Below, one piece after another: positions 31,628-36,562 of a stretch of DNA of 36,562 nt; the first letter of the stretch is position 1; every line of letters begins with the position of its first letter. This DNA is from a virus: IMG/VR virus record IMGVR_UViG_3300030098_003906, positions 1 through 36,562 of that record, one strand, 5' to 3'. The notes under the pieces were generated by a model. It worked only from the letters and a program-made list of their open reading frames with translations. It searched no databases and was not told the DNA's origin. The position numbers were made by a program, and so were the translations under genes.

Positions 31628-31779
31628 AGTATGACCCCTGTTGAGGGCAACCGTGAGGTCAACATAAAGGTATTGTGAGAAATGTGTCTAAGTGTCTAAT
31701 GTATAGTCTATACATATAGAATAATACTTACTTGTAGAGTATATCGTACAGATGAATAATCGGACGAATCGGAATCATC
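31628..31779. other. Intergenic gap holding regulatory elements, no gene
   Basis: 152 bases between the ADP-ribosyltransferase-like gene and the membrane-GTPase unit. It has no credible open frame and holds the octamer repeats, palindrome and TATA-like element. No clear T-rich terminator was seen. Confidence 0.6.
31684..31713 (-). promoter_or_regulatory. Putative operator: tandem octamers and palindrome
   Basis: GTGTCTAA occurs twice in tandem (31684-31699), then GTATAGTCTATAC at 31701-31713 is a perfect inverted repeat around one base. The region is AT-rich, unlike the rest of the window, and lies in the 152-base gap ahead of the membrane-GTPase unit. On the coding strand TTCTATATG next to it is TATA-like. 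A regulator, perhaps the AbrB-like protein of this unit, may bind here. Confidence 0.5.
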
Positions 31780-32244
31780 CTACTGCATGTCCCCTGACCA
31801 GTTGAAGTCGGCTGGTATCTGAGTTAGGTACTCTGGCCTCACGCCTTGTGGGTAGAACCCCTCCTCCATCCAGTCTTCGGTTCCCATCGTCACAGTTGGA
31901 TCATACTCCCTGTCTTCGCTACGAGAGCGGCTTACACCCTCCCTGACACCCAGCACCATTGGTTTGACCTTCGTTCCATCCCACCCACGTTGGTCGACTG
32001 CCTTTGCATTGGCATACCTCCTCGCTATCTCGTAGTCATCGCTGACATAGGCACCATGCCCATGTACGCCTCGCTTCGGCCTGATACCAGCGGGATCAGC
32101 CATGATCATCTGCGCCACCGGCTGGGTCGTGCCATGGAAGTGCATGACGTGTGAGCCGTATGGGCTTGGGAGGTCCGGGTGAAACTCACCGAGCGTGGTC
32201 TGCCTCTTGAGCAAAGTCCATGCTCGGTCGAAGGGGCTCATCAT
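31780..32244 (-). CDS. Putative ADP-ribosyltransferase with AWxLLK motif (154 aa)
   Basis: MHFHGTTQPVAQMIMADPAG with His37, then GVHGHGAYVSDDYEIARRYA with Tyr66, then a late Glu138 in VRPEYL fit the H-Y-E triad of PARP/diphtheria-type ADP-ribosyltransferases, which transfer ADP-ribose from NAD. Viral ARTs modify host proteins or RNA; phage T4 carries such enzymes to alter host RNA polymerase. The N-terminus is SPFDRAWTLLKR, a copy of the recurrent motif. The start overlaps the HNH-like gene stop by four bases. The ART call is from motif order only. Confidence 0.6.
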   Translation of the reverse strand: MMSPFDRAWTLLKRQTTLGEFHPDLPSPYGSHVMHFHGTTQPVAQMIMADPAGIRPKRGVHGHGAYVSDDYEIARRYANAKAVDQRGWDGTKVKPMVLGVREGVSRSRSEDREYDPTVTMGTEDWMEEGFYPQGVRPEYLTQIPADFNWSGDMQ

Positions 32245-33245
32245 ACCACCCTCAGCGTACCCCGGTCCTTGAAGTGCCTCGCCCTGTTCGCATGCTCGGG
32301 CTCAAGCGTCAGCCTCCCACCCTGCGTGTGGCTGACGTCCATGTGGTCACCAGTGCCGTAGATGCCCCTCTTTCGTCTCTCAGCGTGGAGTTCGCGCTGG
32401 TACTTTCGCCGCTCGGGCGTCTTCTCGTACCGCTTGTCGTACTCCAACTTGCGCCTCATCGCCTCTGGCGACTTGCGCTCCTTGAGCAACCTGAAGGCGA
32501 GTGCCATTGGCTCGCCGGTTCGCACGTCGTAGATGGAGGAGGGTGGTTGAATGAGGTCCTCGTAGTTCTCCATCAGCGCTGCCTGTACTTTGCTGGGTAT
32601 AGTACTACTGCCAATCGGAGCCCCCGTGTACGCGTACGTGGGCTGGATGGGCTTGTTAGGGTTGGCTGGGGTGATAGTGATGGGCATGATGCCCCTTCCT
32701 GACTCGACACGAGGGTTGTTCATCACCTGATACACGACACCGAGGTCCCTCGGTCTCATGAACAACTGGTTCCGCCTCCTCTCTGGCATGGCAGCAGCCA
32801 CGTCCTTCTTTGATGCGGCGTACGTCTCACCGGGTCGAGACAGGTACGACTGCAGGTACAGCCTGTCATCAACGCTCATGTCATCAAAGAGTCCCCGGCT
32901 GGCGAGGAACTCCGCGAGTTCGAGCGATCCCTGATACGGGTCCTCCATCGACTCGGAGATGATCTTGGGATCTTTTATCCTCCTCTCAATCCTCTCCTGT
33001 ATCTTCTGCGACCCAGCCCTTCCGGGGCTCATAATGTACTGGTAGGGCTTCTTTCTCCTCTCCCTGAGTGCAGGTAGAACGGCGCTGCTGAACGTGCTTG
33101 TGCCGGGGCTTGGCCTCATCACGACCGCTTTCTTGACGCCGACCGGCTTAGAGCCGTACTTCTTCGTCCACCTCTCGGCTATCTCAGGCTCGTTTGCGAA
33201 CATATACCGTCTCTGCTTCTCTGAGCGGAACGGCATACCCATCAT
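32241..33245 (-). CDS. HNH-like protein with phage PFRSEKQRRYM N-terminus (334 aa)
   Basis: The N-terminus (PFRSEKQRRYMFAN, then EIAERWTKKYG) is a common phage opening of unknown role. Near residue 255 PMALAFRLLKERKSPEAMRR is a variant of the recurrent motif, followed by KLEYDKRYEKTPERRKYQRE. The C-terminus from ~282 has GDHMDVSHTQGGRLTLEP then NRARH, with H301, H306, N320 and H324 in an HNH-like order, so a nuclease is possible; cysteines for a zinc site are absent. It lies in the accessory block right before the ART-like gene. Confidence 0.6.
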   Translation of the reverse strand: MMGMPFRSEKQRRYMFANEPEIAERWTKKYGSKPVGVKKAVVMRPSPGTSTFSSAVLPALRERRKKPYQYIMSPGRAGSQKIQERIERRIKDPKIISESMEDPYQGSLELAEFLASRGLFDDMSVDDRLYLQSYLSRPGETYAASKKDVAAAMPERRRNQLFMRPRDLGVVYQVMNNPRVESGRGIMPITITPANPNKPIQPTYAYTGAPIGSSTIPSKVQAALMENYEDLIQPPSSIYDVRTGEPMALAFRLLKERKSPEAMRRKLEYDKRYEKTPERRKYQRELHAERRKRGIYGTGDHMDVSHTQGGRLTLEPEHANRARHFKDRGTLRVV

Positions 33246-33799
33246 CTTCGTGCTGACATCATCATCGTGAGTTGGTTGTAGAGTTGCTCGGCCTGCATCT
33301 TCAACTGCAACTTCCTCTGTGGGTCCTGCTCCATCTCAGCAGCGGCATCGAGTTCGTTGACCCTCTGTCGGGCAGCCTGCAGGTCCGTCATCATGGACTG
33401 GCTCGCTGGCACTCCCATCATGTTGTAGTTCTTGATCAAGGACCATGCCATGTCGAACGCGTCGTCGGATCGCTGGATCATCTCCGGTTCTCTCGGCTTT
33501 AGTGGGATGATGTTGCGGGCCCTCTCTTGTGGCCTCCTCGACATAACTGCTTCCATCTCCTCTCTCCTTCCATCATAGTTGGTTCCCGGCCTGACGTCAC
33601 TGGTCTGCGTGTATGGGAGACCGTACTGCTGCGCTATCATCGCTAGGGTGGTTGGATCTAAGCGCCCGAATCCACGCTGGGCCAGTTCCTTCTTCTTCTC
33701 GTCCTTGTCAGGCTTGGCCGTGTCCATGGGTGACTTCGGTGACGGCTTGCCGACGGCGATGACCAGAGTCATGCCCTTCTTGCCCTTCATGTCCTTCAT
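33242..33799 (-). CDS. Accessory coiled-coil protein with AWxLIK motif (185 aa)
   Basis: The basic start KGKKGMTLVIAVGKPSPKS leads to a variable middle. DDAFDMAWSLIKNY at ~112-125 is the recurrent motif. A helical coiled-coil end (AARQRVNELDAAAEMEQDPQ, then LKMQAEQLYNQLTMMM) could oligomerise. It overlaps both neighbours by four bases. Function unknown. Confidence 0.6.
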   Translation of the reverse strand: MKDMKGKKGMTLVIAVGKPSPKSPMDTAKPDKDEKKKELAQRGFGRLDPTTLAMIAQQYGLPYTQTSDVRPGTNYDGRREEMEAVMSRRPQERARNIIPLKPREPEMIQRSDDAFDMAWSLIKNYNMMGVPASQSMMTDLQAARQRVNELDAAAEMEQDPQRKLQLKMQAEQLYNQLTMMMSARR

Positions 33800-34074
33800 C
33801 TTCTCATCTCCTGCTCTCGCGTCATTCGGCTGACCAAGGCCATAAGTTGCTCGCGTGGCATGTTCATGAGCCTCTGCTGCATCATGTCCTCGTCGAACTC
33901 CGGCATCTCGTCGAGCATCTGCGTGAAGTCATCCTGCTCCTTGGCCTTGGCACGGGCCAATTCCTCCGGTGTCATCTCCTGTGGGTTCTGGGGGTCGTCC
34001 ATGTAGCCCCTGTCCGTACTGTCGTACGCTGCCTTCTCCAGTTTCTGCCATGCCTTCTCGAATGCTGATGTCAT
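33796..34074 (-). CDS. Accessory acidic helical protein with AWxKLEK motif (92 aa)
   Basis: MTSAFEKAWQKLEKAAYDS opens the protein with the recurrent motif at the very N-terminus. The rest is acidic and helical with Met-rich helices (FDEDMMQQRLMNMPREQLMA). It overlaps the basic protein's stop (ATGA). No family was recognised; the motif placement suggests a small docking adaptor. Confidence 0.6.
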   Translation of the reverse strand: MTSAFEKAWQKLEKAAYDSTDRGYMDDPQNPQEMTPEELARAKAKEQDDFTQMLDEMPEFDEDMMQQRLMNMPREQLMALVSRMTREQEMRR

Positions 34075-34316
34075 CTTGATCTCGCCACCCTTACTAACCC
34101 TGTCTGCCTTCTCATCTTCGGACGAACGTTTCCACGATCGACTTGCCTCTTGTACTTCGCCTTCGTCTTGCGAGTCTTGACCTTCCTAGCCTGTCGCTGA
34201 ACCTTGGCTTGCGCGACTTTCCTAGGCCTTTGGGAGATGTATGACTCGCTCGGGTAGCCGAATTGGCCTTTTTGACCTTTGATAAGGTCAAAGCAGACGT
34301 CAAACGATTCAGCAAT
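34071..34316 (-). CDS. Small basic protein with probable ATT start (81 aa)
   Basis: In this frame no ATG, GTG or TTG is available before the body of the protein, but ATT at 34316 has AGGTGA six bases upstream. The TGA stop overlaps the next ATG (ATGA), AAG-heavy codon use matches neighbours, and the start AESFDVCFDLIKGQ fits the recurrent motif. The centre is strongly basic (KVAQAKVQRQARKVKTRKTK). An alternative frame from a GTG at 34342 gives an Arg/Ser-rich product with worse codon use. Likely a nucleic-acid-binding protein. Confidence 0.6.
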   Translation of the reverse strand: MAESFDVCFDLIKGQKGQFGYPSESYISQRPRKVAQAKVQRQARKVKTRKTKAKYKRQVDRGNVRPKMRRQTGLVRVARSR

Positions 34317-34381
34317 GGCGACTCACCTAGGAGGTCATACACACCTAAAGCATTTTACAGTTGCGCACACTCCGGTTTGAC

Positions 34382-34750
34382 GTGGCGGCCCCAAGTGTAT
34401 TCCCATATGGTCGTTCAGTTGGTGTTATCCGCTCCTTTTCAGGGGTCGCCACACCCGAGATAAGGAAGTATGCTTTCGCCCCTGCAGTCGCAGCAGGTAT
34501 CAAGGGAGCGCTCACCAGTAGGGCCGCTGCCATGGGGGCAGGTGCCCTCGCAGGCTCCAAGGCTACCAAACCGCTCTTCATGCGAGAGGGTGCGGAGGAG
34601 GCAGGTGACTCCGCCTTCGAGAGGCTGAAAGAGGCCAACCAGAAGCGACAGGAGCAGGAGATGATGGAGCAGCAGGAGCAGGAGCAGATGAGTCAGCGAT
34701 CACGCTCCGCTACGAATCCAGCGTCGACGAATACCACTCAGTTTTCCTGA
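34382..34750 (+). CDS. Plus-strand Ala-rich protein with charged coiled-coil tail (122 aa)
   Basis: One of only two plus-strand genes. The body (EIRKYAFAPAVAAGIKGALT, then RAAAMGAGALAGSKATKP) is an Ala/Gly-rich hydrophobic helix pair that may touch membrane, followed by a charged Gln/Glu-rich coiled coil (RLKEANQKRQEQEMMEQQEQ) and a Ser/Thr tail. The GTG at 34382 is chosen because a TATA-like CATTTTACA is ~27 bases upstream (leaderless); a TTG at 34361 is in frame. It converges on and overlaps the HMG-CoA lyase gene by 51 bases. Function unknown. Confidence 0.55.
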   Translation: MAAPSVFPYGRSVGVIRSFSGVATPEIRKYAFAPAVAAGIKGALTSRAAAMGAGALAGSKATKPLFMREGAEEAGDSAFERLKEANQKRQEQEMMEQQEQEQMSQRSRSATNPASTNTTQFS

Positions 34751-35638
34751 TATGAAGCGCGTCAGGCGCTCCGTGAGGGGCGTGTCGGTGATCGACTCAG
34801 CATACAGGCGAGCCGCCTCGAGCCTCGACTTGCTGATGAACTGCTCGATCTCGATGCCGTAGAACTCGGCCCAGTCCACGATGTACTCGGTCGGCAGGTT
34901 GCCGAAACTGCCCGGAACGAACGGACACCCACCAAGACCGCCTATGCTGGTGTCGAACTCCCTGATACCAGCGAGGTACGCCGTCGTCAGCAGTTTGTCG
35001 AAGGTCATCCTCTTCACCTGTGGCTCGTGCAGGTGCAGGGCGAGGTTGTCCGTGTGCCGCTTCGCCATCTTGATCACCTCGGTGAGCCTGCTCTCCGTGG
35101 CCATGCCAGCCGTGTCCGCGAGCACGACCGTCGAGCAGTTCTCCTTGCACCACACGATGCAGTCCTCGAGCGCCTTGGTATCCCAATCGCCGAACGGTGA
35201 GTCGAACGCGAGGCTGATGTAGCCCCTGACGCGGCTCTCATCGATGCCCTCCAGCGCCTCGTCGTACCGATCAAGCACCTCTGACAACTCGAACGTGCCC
35301 AGATTGTCGTTGAGGAACGTTGGCGAGGGGCTGACGTAGATGTTGAGGAACTCGGCACCCACGCTCTGGGCCATCTCAACGCCCTTCTTGTTGGGAACGA
35401 GCACGGAGAACGCATCACGCCCCCCTACCTTATCAAGCAGCAACAAAAACAGGTCCTTCGAGTCCCCCATCTGCGGCACGTGCTTCGGATTCACGAAACT
35501 GCCGATCTCAATGCGGTCCAGACCCGCATCGAGCAGCAACTCGACGAGGTTGGCCTTGTTCTCGGTGGTTATGTCGCCCTCGAGGTTCTGCAGACCGTCG
35601 CGTGGACCCACCTCATACAGGCGAATGACCTCCGACAT
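34700..35638 (-). CDS. mvaB: Hydroxymethylglutaryl-CoA lyase (312 aa)
   Basis: EVGPRDGLQN at 9-18 (catalytic R13, metal D14), HLHEP with H202/H204, and GGLGGCPFVPGSFGN at 233-247 followed by TE, with the catalytic-site C238 and metal-site N247, match the HMG-CoA lyase signature. The enzyme splits HMG-CoA to acetyl-CoA and acetoacetate using a divalent metal. Length fits the family (~300). In archaea HMG-CoA feeds mevalonate and isoprenoid lipids, so the virus could drain that pool or feed leucine-type catabolism; this is inferred. It follows a small motif protein by 12 bases in the same unit. A related DRE-TIM aldolase function cannot be excluded. Confidence 0.88.
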   Translation of the reverse strand: MSEVIRLYEVGPRDGLQNLEGDITTENKANLVELLLDAGLDRIEIGSFVNPKHVPQMGDSKDLFLLLLDKVGGRDAFSVLVPNKKGVEMAQSVGAEFLNIYVSPSPTFLNDNLGTFELSEVLDRYDEALEGIDESRVRGYISLAFDSPFGDWDTKALEDCIVWCKENCSTVVLADTAGMATESRLTEVIKMAKRHTDNLALHLHEPQVKRMTFDKLLTTAYLAGIREFDTSIGGLGGCPFVPGSFGNLPTEYIVDWAEFYGIEIEQFISKSRLEAARLYAESITDTPLTERLTRFISGKLSGIRRRWIRSGA

Positions 35639-35650
35639 GACCTTGCGGAA

Positions 35651-35842
35651 TCATCTCTGGACATCAATGTACCGGGCGAAGAGCATACTGGCCTCCTCCT
35701 CCATGATCGGGTCACCGCTCGTCATCGCCTTGGTCAGCGTGGACATGATCAGCGACTTCTCGGCCTCCGTGAACTTCATGCCCTGTGGCTGGGTCTTGAG
35801 CATGAGCCATGCCCTCACAAAGGGGTCTGTGGTCTGTGCCAT
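35651..35842 (-). CDS. Small helical protein with AWxMLK motif, leaderless (63 aa)
   Basis: The ATG at 35842 is supported by a TATA box centred 26 bases upstream, giving a leaderless mRNA; an upstream start at 35893 is less likely. AQTTDPFVRAWLMLKTQ is the recurrent motif, followed by a helical part (FTEAEKSLIMSTLTKAMTSG, then IMEEEASMLFARYID). It is the first gene of the unit leading into HMG-CoA lyase. Function unknown. Confidence 0.7.
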   Translation of the reverse strand: MAQTTDPFVRAWLMLKTQPQGMKFTEAEKSLIMSTLTKAMTSGDPIMEEEASMLFARYIDVQR

Positions 35843-35862
35843 CAGTAGTAGTGGCATGGCTG

Positions 35863-35873
35863 TTTTATATATG
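35863..35873. promoter_or_regulatory. Symmetric bidirectional TATA promoter
   Basis: TTTTATATATG at 35863-35873 is centred at 35868. The divergent ATGs are at 35842 (minus) and 35894 (plus), each 26 bases from the centre. That equals the TATA-to-start spacing of archaeal leaderless genes, so one element may serve both directions. No GGTGA site lies ahead of either ATG, supporting leaderless translation. Confidence 0.65.
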
Positions 35874-35893
35874 AACCCAGCGACTGCCTGCAT

Positions 35894-36016
35894 ATGGGGT
35901 CCATAGCGGGGTCAATGTGCAAGATCGTGATCGACGCACTGATCGACCTCGGCATCAAAATCGGCATTCTGGCGGTGTTCCTGCTCACTGCAGCGGGCTG
36001 GGTTCTGACGCAGTGA
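35894..36016 (+). CDS. Tiny single-span membrane protein, leaderless (40 aa)
   Basis: ATG at 35894, 26 bases after the TATA centre, and TGA at 36016. The 40 residues are a short polar start (GSIAGSMCKIVIDALIDLG) and a hydrophobic span (IKIGILAVFLLTAAGWVL) with a Thr-Gln end. Such small membrane proteins in viruses act as holins, ion channels or regulators; here none is shown. It points into the non-coding right end. Confidence 0.6.
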   Translation: MGSIAGSMCKIVIDALIDLGIKIGILAVFLLTAAGWVLTQ

Positions 36017-36084
36017 GGTGCTGGCCCTGATTGTAGAAGAGGGTGAACTCCGGCATCATACAGGGGCAGGAGGGGGCTCGCTAC

Positions 36085-36098
36085 TTGAAAATTTTCAA
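36085..36098. repeat. AT-rich 14-bp perfect palindrome
   Basis: TTGAAAATTTTCAA is its own reverse complement. It lies in a very AT-rich stretch that continues to ~36110 and could be the melting element of an origin or a regulator site. Confidence 0.75.
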
Positions 36099-36133
36099 AA
36101 TTTTTCGGAAGGGGCCTCCCACCGAAATTTTTC

Positions 36134-36145
36134 TGCAGCGCTGCA
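36134..36145. repeat. 12-bp GC palindrome
   Basis: TGCAGCGCTGCA is a perfect palindrome, 36 bases to the right of the AT-rich one and just left of the CGCTAAA repeats. Confidence 0.8.
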
Positions 36146-36161
36146 TGGGGTTATAAGGAGC

Positions 36162-36257
36162 CGCTAAAGGCGGCGCTAAACTATCCCTCCGGCTAAGCCC
36201 CTTGGCGCTAAAGGGTACTGCGCCCCTGCCCCCACCCCGCTAAAGCCCAGCGCTAAA
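36162..36257 (+). repeat. Five CGCTAAA iteron-like repeats
   Basis: Perfect copies of CGCTAAA start at 36162, 36174, 36206, 36238 and 36251, with a degenerate GGCTAAG at 36191. Spacings are 12, 32, 32 and 13, near-symmetric about the middle copy. Regular spacing suggests binding of an initiator or other protein. Confidence 0.75.
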
Positions 36258-36265
36258 GGGTCGTC

Positions 36266-36301
36266 GGGTGGGTGTGGTGCTGGCGTGGGGTGGGTGTGGT
36301 G
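36266..36301 (+). repeat. G-rich 14-base direct repeats
   Basis: GGGTGGGTGTGGTG occurs at 36266-36279 and 36288-36301, 22 bases apart. The G runs could form a G-quadruplex. Related C-rich sequence on the right (~36363-36384) could pair with it to form a long hairpin. Confidence 0.7.
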
Positions 36302-36510
36302 GCGTGTGCGCACAGGCTCGCAGTACAGCGGTTTTGCAGGGGGGTCGGGGCTAGGCCACTGCCACACCCACACCACACCGACCCCGAACCGACCCCATCG
36401 TGCGGCTACGCCTGTACGAATGGCCTTGGCAGTAAGCCGAACCCACTGCGCCACGTTCACCCTCCCATCCATATGGGTAGCACTGAATGATGCCTCCTTT
36501 GACACGCCCA

Positions 36511-36531
36511 CGCTATACGCCGCCGCTATAC
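36511..36531 (+). repeat. CGCTATAC direct repeat pair
   Basis: CGCTATAC at 36511-36518 and 36524-36531, separated by five bases, near the right window edge. Confidence 0.6.
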
Positions 36532-36562
36532 CCACACGTGGGGAGTCGGTCCACCAAAACCG

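Larger units (their letters stand above)
36017..36562. other. Non-coding, repeat-rich right end (candidate origin)
   Basis: About 545 bases without a convincing gene. It holds an AT-rich 14-bp palindrome, a 12-bp GC palindrome, five CGCTAAA repeats, two 14-base G-rich direct repeats and a CGCTATAC pair. Dense short repeats next to AT-rich DNA are typical of replication origins; a packaging or recombination site is also possible. Confidence 0.6.

Noticed and set aside
34112-34342. 76-codon minus-strand frame starting GTG at 34342
   Set aside because: It overlaps the ATT-start gene in another frame. Its product is Arg/Ser-rich with poorer codon use, and it lacks the ATGA coupling to the next gene.
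34345-34638. 97-codon minus-strand frame opposite the plus-strand gene
   Set aside because: It is Ala/Pro/Ser-rich mirror sequence of the plus-strand Ala-rich helices. The plus-strand product has a clear coiled coil and better composition.
36400-36470. tRNA-like stretch on the minus strand (D-arm-like GGCGCAGTGGG and a stem with TGCC loop)
   Set aside because: A 5-bp stem with 7-base loop can be drawn, but position 33 is not T and no T-arm or acceptor stem pairs.
36176-36535. 119-codon minus-strand frame with a GTG start at the right end
   Set aside because: It runs through the iteron and G/C-rich repeats, its product is His/Pro/Trp-biased low complexity, and there is no ribosome site. It is better explained by GC-rich non-coding DNA.

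Overview
The window reads as one segment of an uncultivated tailed double-stranded DNA virus (Caudoviricetes, HK97-type virion), most likely infecting an archaeon. The virion hallmarks are clear: large terminase, portal, prohead protease with fused scaffold, HK97-like major capsid protein, neck proteins and a tail-tube-like protein. The archaeal host is an inference. It rests on GGTGA-type ribosome binding sites, a TATA box placed exactly midway between two divergent leaderless start codons (about 26 nt from each), many CxxC zinc ribbons, an AbrB-type regulator and an Arf/Ras-like GTPase. The host lineage cannot be named from sequence alone. The window is cut inside a gene at its left edge. 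No integrase, DNA polymerase or recognisable lysis gene is visible.

Almost every gene is on the minus strand, so transcription runs from right to left, and most genes overlap by 1-4 bases (ATGA, TGATG, TAATG). From right to left: 36.0-36.5 kb is non-coding, with palindromes, five CGCTAAA iteron-like repeats and G-rich direct repeats, an origin-like region. At 35.87 kb a symmetric promoter drives a tiny plus-strand membrane protein and, on the minus strand, a small motif protein plus HMG-CoA lyase. From 34.3 to 31.8 kb lies an accessory block: a basic protein with a likely ATT start, two coiled-coil proteins, an HNH-like protein and a putative ADP-ribosyltransferase. A 152-base gap with a palindrome and tandem octamers precedes a second unit (31.6-28.0 kb): two membrane proteins, an Arf/Ras-like GTPase, an AbrB-like regulator, a zinc protein, a Q/M-rich protein and another membrane protein.

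The packaging and virion block follows. A candidate small terminase has two identical zinc-HTH modules. Then come basic and metallopeptidase proteins, the large terminase (22.6-21.1 kb), a run of small Cys- or Lys-rich proteins, a LAGLIDADG protein, a zinc-ribbon portal (18.1-16.4 kb), two small coiled-coil or helical proteins, a Cys-module protein and a 1911-residue giant. The giant carries an HEGGH metallopeptidase motif and an ATP-dependent DNA ligase-like domain and resembles an injected polyvalent protein. The capsid and tail genes finish the window: protease/scaffold (with a probable nested scaffold start), major capsid protein, several small head proteins, connector, neck, tail tube and a truncated gene with Glu-Pro repeats.

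Two patterns cut across the map. A short helical motif of the form [F/M][D/E]xAWxLLK recurs in about nine otherwise unrelated proteins, suggesting a common docking partner. A C-terminal MSWxExH motif is shared by the scaffold and a small protein beside the portal. The least conventional parts are the membrane-GTPase unit, the giant multidomain protein and the HMG-CoA lyase, which could act on the precursor of archaeal isoprenoid lipids.
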